Positions 33,877-43,069 of a stretch of 64,000 bases of DNA are shown one piece after another. The notes beneath the pieces are model-generated. The model ran no database searches. It was not told where the DNA came from and was given only the letters and a program-made list of their open reading frames with translations. The DNA comes from an uncultured Verrucomicrobiota bacterium (GTDB taxonomy: Bacteria > Verrucomicrobiota > Verrucomicrobiia > Verrucomicrobiales > Verrucomicrobiaceae). Within the stretch, counting starts at the first letter, position 1. Every line of letters starts with the position of its first letter. Where the stretch lies: NCBI GenBank assembly GCA_903848465.1, contig CAINGK010000122.1, forward strand, positions 1 through 64,000, read 5' to 3'. Both the position numbers and the translations under genes were made by a program.

Positions 33877-36237
33877 ATGTCGCAATTCCCTTCCCACCTG
33901 CCCACGCGCCTGCGCTTTGCCGTGTTGTTGGTGCTTTTGATTCTCGGCATGCGCCAAGTTTCCAAGGCCCAGTCCCCCAGTTTGCCACCCACCGTGCCGC
34001 TGCCAGCGGCTGGCACCTACGTGCCCGTGGGTGAAGGCGCGTCCATCAAGGTCAATTTCCCCAGCGCACCCATCCAGGCCATCATCCCCTTTTACACCCA
34101 GCTCACGGGCAAAAAGCTCATCCTCGACTCCGCGCTGCAAGGCGAGATGCTCCGCATCATCTCCCCACAGATGCTCACCAAGCGGGACGCCATCGCGTTC
34201 ATTGAGGCCACGCTGCTGCTCAATGGCTACGCCATCATCAATGTCGATGCGACCACCGCCAAGCTGATCAACTACGGCGGCGGTAAAAGCCCCACCGCAA
34301 GCGGCTTGAAGGTGTACAATACCCTGCGCGAACTACCACAGAACGAGGAAATCTGCCACTACGTGCTACCGCTGCAATTCATCTCCGCCGACGACGCCTC
34401 CAAGGCCTTTCAGCAGGTGATTAAACTCAACAGCTTTGGCGCGATGACGCCGATCTCGAACGACTCCGCCCTCATCATCACCGAAAACAGCGCGACCATC
34501 CGCAGCATCTGTGAGATCGCCCTGATCATTGATGTCCCGCCAACAGAAACCGCCAATGAGATGATCAAGCTGGAGCGCTCCGATGTGGAACTCGTGGCCG
34601 AGATCGTGAATGAAATCTTCGAACAGGAGGAAAAGGCGAAAAAAAGCACGTCCGCACCCGCCCCAGCCGCCACACCCAATGCCGCCGCCCGTCCTGGTGC
34701 GCCTGCGGTACCCACCAATCCGGCGGGTAATACGAGTACCGCCGGGACCAATCCCGCCGCCTCGCACGTCAAAGTTTTTGCCTACCGCCGCACGAATGAA
34801 CTCCTCGTCATTGGCCGCCCGGTGGACATCACCTACATCAAGGGACTCGTCCAAAAACTCGACAAGCAGAGCGACGGCTCCAATTTCCTCAAGCGTCGTC
34901 TGAAGTACCTCGACGTGCTCGATTTCCTGTCCGTGGCCTACAATGCACTGGCCAAAGACACCGACATCCAAGGTAACAACGACGGGGCCGTCTCCGGCTC
35001 TCCCGGCGGTGGCGGCGGCGGAAGCAGTCGCCGTAAATCCGGTGCCTCCTCCACCGACGCCAACAACCGCAGCAATGCCAACAGCAGCGCCAGCAGCAAC
35101 AATGGCAGTAACTCAGGATTCGGTGCCAACACGGGCCTGGGTGGCACCTTCGGCAGTTCCACGGGCGGGCAAAACAACCTCAATTCCAATTCAAGCCGCA
35201 GTCTGCTCGACGATCCAGAAGCCATCGCTTCTCCTGAGTCGATGGTGGTCGGCAAGACACTGCTCATCGGCGACCCGCAGTCCAACAGCCTCATCGTTTC
35301 CGGCTCTCCCGAGCACATTGAGCGCATTGATCAACTGCTCAAGGAAATGGATGTCCGCCCCCAGCAGATCTACATTTCCGCCATCATCGGCCAGTTGAGC
35401 CTGGGCAAAAACTTCAATTACGGCGTCGATTTCCTGCAGTTGCTCAGTGATTTCAGTGTCAACCGTAACGGCGCTACGAGTTCAACCACCACAACCAGCG
35501 GCGGCACGACCACGACGACACCGGCCAACATCGTCCAGTTCCCCGCCAAATTTGGGCAGCTCAACTTTTACGGCCAAATTGGCTCGCTGAGCAACTACAT
35601 CAAAGTCATCGACAGCAACAACAACTTCAAGGTGCTCGCCACGCCGAGCATCTACGCCAAGAACGCGGCCAAGTCCGTCATCTCCTCCGGTCAGAGCATT
35701 GCCGTGCCTGCCAACATTCTCTCCAATGGCGGCTTTTCCGCCGGCATCGCTAGCACCAGCACCAGCGTCACTTATCGGGATGTCCTTCTCAAGCTGGAGG
35801 TCATTCCACTCATTAACTCCGACGACGAAGTCACCCTGCGCATCGCCCAGGTCAATGACAACATCATCGGCTCGCAGACCATCGGTAACAACACCGTGCC
35901 CACCATCGGTACCCAGAAGCTGCTTACCGAGGTGGCGGTGAAAAACGGTGCCACGGTCGTTCTCGGTGGGTTGATCACGGAGAAAACCACGAAAAACAAA
36001 AACGGTGTCATCGGACTCCGCCGCATCCCCATTCTGGGAAATCTCTTCGGCACCACGCAGAACCAAACCACCCGCGAAGAGCTGCTTATTTTCATCCAGC
36101 CCCGCATCGTGCGTTCGGACGATCCGCTCGACACTCCCAACAACATCGAAAGCGGCCGCAGCAAAGTCTATGACGAGGCCATGAAGTTCGCCTCCCCCGA
36201 CCTGGAAAACATCCCCCGCGCATTGCCTGCGCGGTAG
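33877..36237 (+). CDS. gspD: Type II secretion system secretin (GspD-like)
   Basis: N-domains, Ser/Asn/Gly-rich linker, C-terminal secretin core VAVKNGATVVLGGLITEK...GLRRIPILGNLFGTTQ...ELLIFIQPRIV. Confidence 0.88.
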   Translation: MSQFPSHLPTRLRFAVLLVLLILGMRQVSKAQSPSLPPTVPLPAAGTYVPVGEGASIKVNFPSAPIQAIIPFYTQLTGKKLILDSALQGEMLRIISPQMLTKRDAIAFIEATLLLNGYAIINVDATTAKLINYGGGKSPTASGLKVYNTLRELPQNEEICHYVLPLQFISADDASKAFQQVIKLNSFGAMTPISNDSALIITENSATIRSICEIALIIDVPPTETANEMIKLERSDVELVAEIVNEIFEQEEKAKKSTSAPAPAATPNAAARPGAPAVPTNPAGNTSTAGTNPAASHVKVFAYRRTNELLVIGRPVDITYIKGLVQKLDKQSDGSNFLKRRLKYLDVLDFLSVAYNALAKDTDIQGNNDGAVSGSPGGGGGGSSRRKSGASSTDANNRSNANSSASSNNGSNSGFGANTGLGGTFGSSTGGQNNLNSNSSRSLLDDPEAIASPESMVVGKTLLIGDPQSNSLIVSGSPEHIERIDQLLKEMDVRPQQIYISAIIGQLSLGKNFNYGVDFLQLLSDFSVNRNGATSSTTTTSGGTTTTTPANIVQFPAKFGQLNFYGQIGSLSNYIKVIDSNNNFKVLATPSIYAKNAAKSVISSGQSIAVPANILSNGGFSAGIASTSTSVTYRDVLLKLEVIPLINSDDEVTLRIAQVNDNIIGSQTIGNNTVPTIGTQKLLTEVAVKNGATVVLGGLITEKTTKNKNGVIGLRRIPILGNLFGTTQNQTTREELLIFIQPRIVRSDDPLDTPNNIESGRSKVYDEAMKFASPDLENIPRALPAR

Positions 36238-36470
36238 GCGGGAACGGCGCAGAGGACTTCTGGCAAGCGCGTGCTGGGGGATGCTCTCGCTTAGCGAGCC
36301 CTGAATTGAAGATAGAAAGATTGAGGGTAGAAAGATTTCAGAATCAGAGTTCAGGAACATTTTCCGCCCGGCATCACCTGAATGACATTTTAAGCTGGAA
36401 TCATGCAGTCGAAGCCGTTGCATGAGTCAGGCTCAAACTCACCAGATGGTGAAGGCTGGGGGCAGGAAGC

Positions 36471-36912
36471 CCAGCGCCCAGGCGAGCGAGAAGCATCTTG
36501 GAACCGGAGCGTAGCGGGTCGAAGACCGCCGCAGGCAAATAGACAGCCGCAGGCTGCCCGAAGGGTGAGCGCAGCGAGCCGAACGAAGTGAGACAGACGA
36601 CTGAAAGGAGCCCGCAGGGTGAGCACAGCGAATCAATCAATGCGTGCGACAAGCCTGGGCGCGACGCCGCTTTCGCAGGACGAACGGCGCGCTGAGGCCG
36701 GAGAACATTCTACAGCCCGCGATAGCGCTGCGGCTTTCGCAGCCCGAACGGAGTACTGCGGCCAAAGAACATCCTTCACCCCACGAAAGCGGTGCCGCCG
36801 ATGCAGGGTTGCGCCGTGCATCTCTGTCACCGCACTCCAAGACGCTCCGCGCTCGCGTGTGAGCGCTGGGCTTCCTGCCGCGCTCTTTAGATCCCTACTG
36901 CATGGTTACGGT
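36471..36912 (-). repeat. MITE-like dispersed repeat family A, copy 3, with internal insertion
   Basis: Colinear with 21502-21802 but interrupted at 36503-36640. Confidence 0.8.
36503..36640. repeat. 138-bp sequence nested inside family A copy 3
   Basis: Absent from copy 2 at the equivalent site (..TCTTGGA|GTGCGTGCG.. vs ..TCTTGGA|138 bp|TGCGTGCG..); contains repeated AGGGTGAGC(G/A)CAGCGA. Confidence 0.65.
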
Positions 36913-37054
36913 TGAGGGACCTCTTTGATTCATTCAGCCACAAGCTGAAACCTGTAGAAGCCTTGATTTCGATAAGGGAATAATGAGCAATGGAACGTGC
37001 CGGGAAAGGCATTCCTCGTCCAGTTTTCAGCACGCACGGCACAGTCTGACGGAG

Positions 37055-37110
37055 GGGGATCATCTTGATCCCCGTTTGGAGTCCGGAATTGGTGGGATCA
37101 AGATGATCCC
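37055..37110. repeat. Paired inverted REP-like palindromes (GGGGATCA-TCT-TGATCCCC and GGGATCA-AGA-TGATCCC)
   Basis: Stems at 37055-37073 and 37094-37110; flank GGAGG...CGTTTGG shared with the 25.49-kb unit. Confidence 0.8.
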
Positions 37111-37143
37111 TCTCCTGCGCGGCTTATCCTACACTCCGCCCAA

Positions 37144-37995
37144 TCACTTTTTGATGGCTTCAGCGCGGCTCTGGCTGTACGCGCTGCGTGCGGAGAGATA
37201 GGGGTCCACGGCTTCCTTCGTGATCGAGTCGTAGCGGTTGATCTGCGCAGGCAAGGCGCGCAGGGTGTTGGCCGAGGGGGGCGCAACGACCCAGTCATGC
37301 TTGGACCGGCTGCCATACCAATAGAGGTAAGGCCAGTTGACCGGATTGAGCGCATAGTCTCCGGCTAGGCCCACGGTATCGCGCAGAGAGCTGGGGCCGA
37401 GCAGGGGCAGCACGAGGTAAGGGCCGCTCGGAATGCCCCACTTGCCAAAGGTCTGCGCCGTGTCTTCATCTGGCAGGTTGGCGAGCGCCGGAATCTTCTC
37501 CGCTGGCCGGAAGATGCCGCCAACACCACCCACGGTGTTGACCACGAATTTGCCCGTCTCCTGCCCGGCTCGTTTGAACTTACCTTGCAGCGTGCAGTTC
37601 ACCACGCGGACGGGATACTTGACGTTCTCAAACGCATTGTCGATCCCCTTGCGCACCGGCCTTGGCAAAATCAACTCATAGCCTTTGGAGATGGGACGAA
37701 AGATGAGGGTGTAGAGCTTATCGTTTACCCAGAACGTCGCGCGATTGAGCGGTTGCAGCGGATCGGATACGTCCGCCGTCGTTGTGGCATATTCATCCAC
37801 TTCTTCGTCCTTGGCCGCGCCTTTGGTTGGCCCCGCTTTGTCCGCCACCTTGCTCTTCGCGGTGGTGGTGCCAACCGTGCTGGCTGCCGCAGCCGCAGGT
37901 TTCGCAGCGGTCTTAGATGCAGAGGAACTGCAGTCAGTCAGCAGCGGAGAGACTGCCAGCAACAACAGACGGACTGTGGATGCGCGGATTTTCAT
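37144..37995 (-). CDS. mlaA: MlaA-family lipoprotein (VacJ)
   Basis: DPLQPLNRATFWVNDKLYT, NTVGGVGGIFRPAEK, TFGKWGIPSGPYLVLPLLGPSSLRDTVG. Confidence 0.93.
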   Translation of the reverse strand: MKIRASTVRLLLLAVSPLLTDCSSSASKTAAKPAAAAASTVGTTTAKSKVADKAGPTKGAAKDEEVDEYATTTADVSDPLQPLNRATFWVNDKLYTLIFRPISKGYELILPRPVRKGIDNAFENVKYPVRVVNCTLQGKFKRAGQETGKFVVNTVGGVGGIFRPAEKIPALANLPDEDTAQTFGKWGIPSGPYLVLPLLGPSSLRDTVGLAGDYALNPVNWPYLYWYGSRSKHDWVVAPPSANTLRALPAQINRYDSITKEAVDPYLSARSAYSQSRAEAIKK

Positions 37996-38570
37996 TGGGG
38001 ACGGGAGACAGATTGCGTGAGGGAACTGATGACGGCATTGGCCCCGCCTTTTTTAAACTGCGCATCCAGTTGGCTGCGGTAATTGGCGATGAGGCTGACT
38101 CCTTCGATCACCACATCGGTGATGCGCCAGCCCAGTACTTGCTCCATGCGGTAGATCACGCTGTAGTGGCTACCCTGGTAAACCATATTCGTGGGCACAT
38201 CCACCCGGCCTGCCGCTGGCTCCACCGCCGCTAGGTAGGTGATGGTGGGGTGCTCTCCGGGGGTGAATTTGCTGCTGTAACTGCGGATGATCAGCGTGGA
38301 AAAAAGCTGGGTGGCCTGCTGCTGCTGCTCGGGCGTAAACTGTTTCCAGCCGGGGCCCACGGAGCGTTTGGTCATCGTTTCAAAGCTCACATACTTCTCC
38401 AACACCGGGCGCAACTTCTCTGGCAGGGCGCTGCGGTTTCCGGCGCGGTCGGCCACCGTCAGCACTTCCGTGATGGCTGATTTTAGCCGGACCTGGGCCT
38501 CGGCAAGTTGGGCGGACGCAGCCAGCGGTGCGGCAAGCAGGAGGAGCGGGAGCAGAAAACGTAGGGTCAT
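37992..38570 (-). CDS. mlaC: MlaC-family phospholipid-binding protein
   Basis: Signal peptide; YVSFETMTKRSVGPGWKQFTPEQQQQATQLFSTLIIRSY, GWRITDVVIEGVSLIANYRSQ. Confidence 0.92.
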   Translation of the reverse strand: MTLRFLLPLLLLAAPLAASAQLAEAQVRLKSAITEVLTVADRAGNRSALPEKLRPVLEKYVSFETMTKRSVGPGWKQFTPEQQQQATQLFSTLIIRSYSSKFTPGEHPTITYLAAVEPAAGRVDVPTNMVYQGSHYSVIYRMEQVLGWRITDVVIEGVSLIANYRSQLDAQFKKGGANAVISSLTQSVSRPQ

Positions 38571-39046
38571 GGGGCGGGGGGAGGGGCGTCTTTACCTTTT
38601 TCAACACTGCCAAAAGCCATCTTGCCAATTAACGACTCAAGATCGACCGAGGATTCGGTCATCGTGATGCGCGAACCAGCGGCAAGGTAAGTTTCATCCG
38701 CTCCCGGCGCAAGTGCGACATATTTATCCCCGATCAGCCCCGTGGTTTTGATCGAGGCCATCGTGTCCGTGGGCAGTTTCAGCCCCGCCTGCACGCGCAG
38801 CGTCACCATAGCGCTGTAGTCGGTGCTATCCACGCGGATGGCATCCACGCGCCCGACTGGCACGCCTGCGACCAGCACGCTGCTGCCCGCATTGAGTCCC
38901 CCGGCGTTGGTAAAGCGCGCCTCCATCACATAGGTGTCCCCTCCCAGCATGGCTCCAGTGCCGAGTTTCACGGTCAGATACACCACAGCGACGATCCCCA
39001 GGAGGACGAAGAGACCAACGTAAAGTTCCAGCTTGGATTGTTTCAT
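38567..39046 (-). CDS. mlaD: MlaD (MCE-domain) protein
   Basis: ELYVGLFVLLGIVAVVYL, FTNAGGLNAGSSVLVAGVPVGRVDAI, TTGLIGDKYVAL. Confidence 0.93.
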   Translation of the reverse strand: MKQSKLELYVGLFVLLGIVAVVYLTVKLGTGAMLGGDTYVMEARFTNAGGLNAGSSVLVAGVPVGRVDAIRVDSTDYSAMVTLRVQAGLKLPTDTMASIKTTGLIGDKYVALAPGADETYLAAGSRITMTESSVDLESLIGKMAFGSVEKGKDAPPPAP

Positions 39047-39852
39047 GAGTCTTCAGATTGCAGAGCTTCGCCACGACGGATGGCAGCAATTGTACGGCCA
39101 AGTGCGTCCGCGCTGTCGCGGAATTCACCCACCACGGTGGCTGCAGAGGCGGAAAATTCAGCAGGCGTGCCTTCAAAGCACATCCGCCCTTTGTCAAGCA
39201 GCGCCACGCGATCACTGGCGATCAGCGCTTCCGTCAGGTCGTGCGTCACCACCAGCGCGGTGAAGCCAAACTGCCGCTGATATTTGGCGATCATGGCAAA
39301 CACGGCATTGCGCCGCAGCGGGTCCAGCCCGGCGGTGGGTTCGTCAAACAGCACTAGCTCCGGCCGTGTGACGATGGCGCGTGCCAGCGCGAGGCGCTTC
39401 TGCATGCCGCCGGAAAGCTGGCTGGGATAGCGGTCCTGATGGACTTCGAGTTCGATCTGCCGCAGCGCTTCCAGACTGCGTTCGCGGATCTCCTTATCAG
39501 GCAAATCCGTCGTCTGCTCCAGCGGCAGCGCCACGTTTTCCAGGGCGGTCAGCGAATCAAACAGCGCATTGCTTTGAAACAGAAAGCTGCAGCGGCGGCG
39601 GAAATCGGCCCGCGCGGCGTCATGGCCCACCCCGAGCGGTTTGCCGTCAAAAAAGATGCTCCCAGCATCTGGGCGCACGACATCGGCCAGGCACTTCAGC
39701 AGCACGGACTTGCCCGCGCCGCTGCGCCCCAGCACGGACACCAGGCTCCCGCGTGCCACATTGAGACTGGCACCGTCGAGCACGACGTTTTCCTCGAAGT
39801 GCTTGAACAAGCCCTCGATGCGCAGCAGCGGTTGATTGGTCTCAGCACCCAT
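39043..39852 (-). CDS. mlaF: MlaF ATP-binding protein
   Basis: GRSGAGKSVLLKCL, LSGGMQKRLALARAIVTRPELVLFDEPTAGLD; start at 39852. Confidence 0.93.
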   Translation of the reverse strand: MGAETNQPLLRIEGLFKHFEENVVLDGASLNVARGSLVSVLGRSGAGKSVLLKCLADVVRPDAGSIFFDGKPLGVGHDAARADFRRRCSFLFQSNALFDSLTALENVALPLEQTTDLPDKEIRERSLEALRQIELEVHQDRYPSQLSGGMQKRLALARAIVTRPELVLFDEPTAGLDPLRRNAVFAMIAKYQRQFGFTALVVTHDLTEALIASDRVALLDKGRMCFEGTPAEFSASAATVVGEFRDSADALGRTIAAIRRGEALQSEDS

Positions 39853-39854
39853 GA

Positions 39855-40631
39855 TCAGACGAGGAAGGAGGTGATGACATAATCTGCGGCCAGCACGATG
39901 ATGCTGGACTGCACGACGGCCCGCGTGGTTGACGCACTGACCGCGCGCGCTCCAGTGGCTGAGCTGCAACGGTGGGCATTAAACCCGTGGTAGGCGCACA
40001 GCGAAATCGTCAGCAGCCCGAAGGTGGCCGCCTTGGTGAAACACTCGCGCACATCCTGGGACTTGATCGCGTGCTCCACGGCGGACCAGTACACGCCCGG
40101 CTCCAGGCCCAGAAGTAGCGAACCCGACAAGCTGCCGCCCCACAAACCCACCACCACAAACAAGGCCGTCTGCATGGGATACACCACCAGCGCCGCGAGC
40201 AGACGCGGGGTGACGAGATAGGCGTGACTGCTCACGCCCATGGTCTCCAATGCGGCGATCTGCTCCGTGTTGCGCTGAATGCCCAGCTCCGCCGCTAGGG
40301 CGGACCCGGCCTGCCCCACCAACATCAGCGCGGCCAGCGCTGGCCCCAGCTCACGCACCAGGCTCAGGGAAACGAGGGCACCTAGCAAACTCTCCGACCC
40401 AAAGCGGTTCAGCACATAGTAGCCCTGTAGGCCCAGCACCAGCCCAGTGAACATGCCCACGATCAGGATCACCGGCAGGCAGCGCACGCCTTGCTCAAAG
40501 CCAGCACGCACCACGCGCCTACCAAGCCGCCGCGCGCCCACTGCGGAACGAAACGCCTGCCCAGTAAAAAGAGCGTAGTCGCCCAGTTCATGAACAATGG
40601 AGAGTGAGTAACGACCTAGGGCGCGCAACAT
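39855..40631 (-). CDS. mlaE: MlaE permease
   Basis: FGSESLLGALVSLSLVRELGPALAALMLVGQAGSALAAELG. Confidence 0.93.
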   Translation of the reverse strand: MLRALGRYSLSIVHELGDYALFTGQAFRSAVGARRLGRRVVRAGFEQGVRCLPVILIVGMFTGLVLGLQGYYVLNRFGSESLLGALVSLSLVRELGPALAALMLVGQAGSALAAELGIQRNTEQIAALETMGVSSHAYLVTPRLLAALVVYPMQTALFVVVGLWGGSLSGSLLLGLEPGVYWSAVEHAIKSQDVRECFTKAATFGLLTISLCAYHGFNAHRCSSATGARAVSASTTRAVVQSSIIVLAADYVITSFLV

Positions 40632-40723
40632 TCGGTGCGTTGATCTTCACCCACGCACCAGACTTGCGCAACGTCGTAGCGCAAACCACGACAAGATTCT
40701 TTAACTGAAAAACGAGAATGGAT

Positions 40724-40867
40724 GGCCTACTGAACACACGGAATACCCAGAAAGGAACCCTTCCCAGCGTTCTCCGTTCACTAAAGAGGTGGGGCACCAA
40801 ATAAGAGTTTGATTCTGATTTTCCGTCTGTTCCGTTTGTTCCGTAGGCCGTCACCTCCGGTTCTAGG
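40724..40867 (-). repeat. MITE-like repeat family C, copy 1
   Basis: TIR GGCCTACNGAA.. / TTCCGTAGGCC; reverse complement matches 54804-54941. Confidence 0.75.
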
Positions 40868-40875
40868 CTCAACAC

Positions 40876-42027
40876 TCACAGCTCGCCCACGGGCATCCAC
40901 TTGCGCTGCTCCCAGCTTTGCAGGCCCAGCTCCGCCAGTTGCACGCCTTTGGCACCTTCGCGCAGGGTCCAGGGGAAGGGCGTGTCCAGCACCACGTGTT
41001 TGAGGAATTCCTCCCACTGGATCTTGAACGCGTTGTCGTAGGTCGTGGTGTCGGGTACTTCCTGCCAGCCGCCGAAGAAGTCGATTGGCTGGTCGATGTC
41101 CGGGTTCCACGTCGGGCGCGGCGTGGTGCCGATGCTTTGCACCCAGCATTTGCGCAGTCCTACCACGGCACTGCCGTGCGTGCCGTCCACCTGCATGGTC
41201 AGCAGGTCATCGCGCCGCACGCGCACCGTCCAGGAGCTGTTGAACTGGCAGATCACGCCGCCTTCGCACTCAAAGGTGGCATAGCAGGCGTCATCGCTGG
41301 TGCAGGCGTAGGGCTTGCCGCGCTCGTCGATGCGCTTCGGCACATGCGTGGCCCCGATGCAGCTCACCGCCTTCACCTTGCCAAACAGATTGTCCACCAC
41401 GTAGCGCCAGTGGCAGAGCATATCGACGATGATGCCGCCGCCATCCTCCTTGCGGTAGTTCCATGAGGGCCGCTGCACGGGCTGGTCCCCTTCCTCGCCG
41501 GTGAAGACCCAGTAACCAAACTCGCCGCGCACGCTGAGGATGCGGCCAAAGTAGCCCTGGTCCCGCAGCATGCGGAATTTGCGAATGCCGCTGAGCCACA
41601 GCTTATCCTGCACCACGCCGTTTTTCACGCCCGCGTCTTCACACAGCTTGGCCAGACGCAGCGCCTCGCTCGTCTCCACCGCCGTCGGTTTTTCGCAGTA
41701 GATCGCCTTGCCCGCCTGCACCGCCTTTTCCACAAAACCCGCACGCTGCAAGGTGCCCGAAGCATCAAAGAAGATCGTGTCCTCCTTGTTCGCCAGCGCC
41801 GCATCAATGTCCGTGGTGAACCGCGTCACGCCCGTGCGTTCGGCCAGGGCCTTCAGCTTGTCATGATTCCGCCCCGTGAGAATCGGGTCCGGCATCAGCG
41901 TGAGATCATCGCTCACCTTGAGTCCGCCTTGATCGCGGATCGCCTTGATCGAGCGGATCAGGTGCTGGTTGGTACCCATGCGCCCCGTGACGCCGTTCAT
42001 GATGATGCCGATTCGTTTGGTTTCCAT
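40876..42027 (-). CDS. Gfo/Idh/MocA-family oxidoreductase
   Basis: GIIMNGVTGRMGTNQHLIRSI, AIYCEKPTAVETSEALRLAKL, EDGGGIIVDMLCHWRYV. Confidence 0.9.
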   Translation of the reverse strand: METKRIGIIMNGVTGRMGTNQHLIRSIKAIRDQGGLKVSDDLTLMPDPILTGRNHDKLKALAERTGVTRFTTDIDAALANKEDTIFFDASGTLQRAGFVEKAVQAGKAIYCEKPTAVETSEALRLAKLCEDAGVKNGVVQDKLWLSGIRKFRMLRDQGYFGRILSVRGEFGYWVFTGEEGDQPVQRPSWNYRKEDGGGIIVDMLCHWRYVVDNLFGKVKAVSCIGATHVPKRIDERGKPYACTSDDACYATFECEGGVICQFNSSWTVRVRRDDLLTMQVDGTHGSAVVGLRKCWVQSIGTTPRPTWNPDIDQPIDFFGGWQEVPDTTTYDNAFKIQWEEFLKHVVLDTPFPWTLREGAKGVQLAELGLQSWEQRKWMPVGEL

Positions 42028-42062
42028 TTGAGTGAAGTTGGGATGTGGGTCGGAGGATTTCC

Positions 42063-42147
42063 AACCACTAATCGGACACTAATCAGACACTAATTTTTGA
42101 ATTCAGAGGCTCGGATATTAGTGTTTCATTAGTGGCCATTAGTGGTT
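42063..42147. repeat. Hairpin repeat AACCACTAAT..CACTAAT..CACTAAT / ATTAGTG..ATTAGTGG..ATTAGTGGTT
   Basis: Three ACTAAT units facing three ATTAGT units over 85 bp. Confidence 0.8.
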
Positions 42148-42970
42148 AAGAATGATGGTCATAAAGCTGGCGATAACGCGCTGCGATTTGATCGAGGAAT
42201 TCCCCCTGATCCATCGCCCACAGACGGTTTGAAAAAATCTCCACCTCGCGATGCCCCGTGAAGCCGGTCGCATCCACCCAGTCGCTGATTTCTCGGATGT
42301 TGATGCAGCCTTCGCCCATGAGACCGCGATCATTCAGCAGGTCGATAGTGGGCGTCCGCCAGTCGCAGATGTGGAAGGCATGCAGGCGTCCGGTTTGACC
42401 TGCGAGATCAATCTGCGCCTTCAGCTCGGGGTCCCACCACACATGGTACACATCCACCGCGATGCCGACTGCTTTGGGCGATCCGAGCGCCTCGCAAATC
42501 TCATGCGCCTGGCGCATCGTGTTCACCGCGCTGCGATCATCCGCATACATCGGGTGCAGCGGCTCGATGGCCAGTTTCACCCCCGCCTGCTCCGCCGCAG
42601 GCAGCACCGCCGCGATGCCCTCGGCGATCTGCTTGCGCGACTCCACCAGCGACTGCCCCGGCACCGCGCCGCACACCAGCACAATGAGCGGAGCGCCAAT
42701 GGCATGCGCCTGCTCGATGGCCTGCAAATTGTCATCAATCGCCGTCTGCCGCCCGGCCGCCGTCGCCGCTGGGAAAAATCCCCCCCGGCACAGGCTCACC
42801 ACCTCCAGCCCCGCGTCCCGCGTCTGCCGTGCCACCGCTCCCAGATCACGCCCTTCCAGCGCCTGCCGCCAGATGGTGATGCCGCTGACGCCCCGCTTGG
42901 GGAACTCCACCAGGCATTCTTCCAGGCTCAGCGGTTTGGTGGTGATGGTGTGGACGCAAAGTCGGCGCAT
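42146..42970 (-). CDS. Sugar phosphate isomerase/epimerase (xylose-isomerase-like TIM barrel)
   Basis: GVKLAIEPLHPMYADDRSAVNTMRQAHEICEAL, VGIAVDVYHVWWDPEL; start chosen at 42970. Confidence 0.85.
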   Translation of the reverse strand: MRRLCVHTITTKPLSLEECLVEFPKRGVSGITIWRQALEGRDLGAVARQTRDAGLEVVSLCRGGFFPAATAAGRQTAIDDNLQAIEQAHAIGAPLIVLVCGAVPGQSLVESRKQIAEGIAAVLPAAEQAGVKLAIEPLHPMYADDRSAVNTMRQAHEICEALGSPKAVGIAVDVYHVWWDPELKAQIDLAGQTGRLHAFHICDWRTPTIDLLNDRGLMGEGCINIREISDWVDATGFTGHREVEIFSNRLWAMDQGEFLDQIAARYRQLYDHHS

Positions 42971-43069
42971 GCGAGGATTCTGCGCGGCATTGGAGGATTG
43001 GAAAAAGATTTCTTTCCAATCACCACCATTGGAAAACCTGATGGTAAGCGCCACCAACGATCAAAAGAC

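Noticed and set aside
35020-35220. Ser/Asn/Gly-rich segment of the secretin as a possible independent repeat
   Set aside because: Low-complexity linker in frame within the secretin; no exact DNA periodicity.
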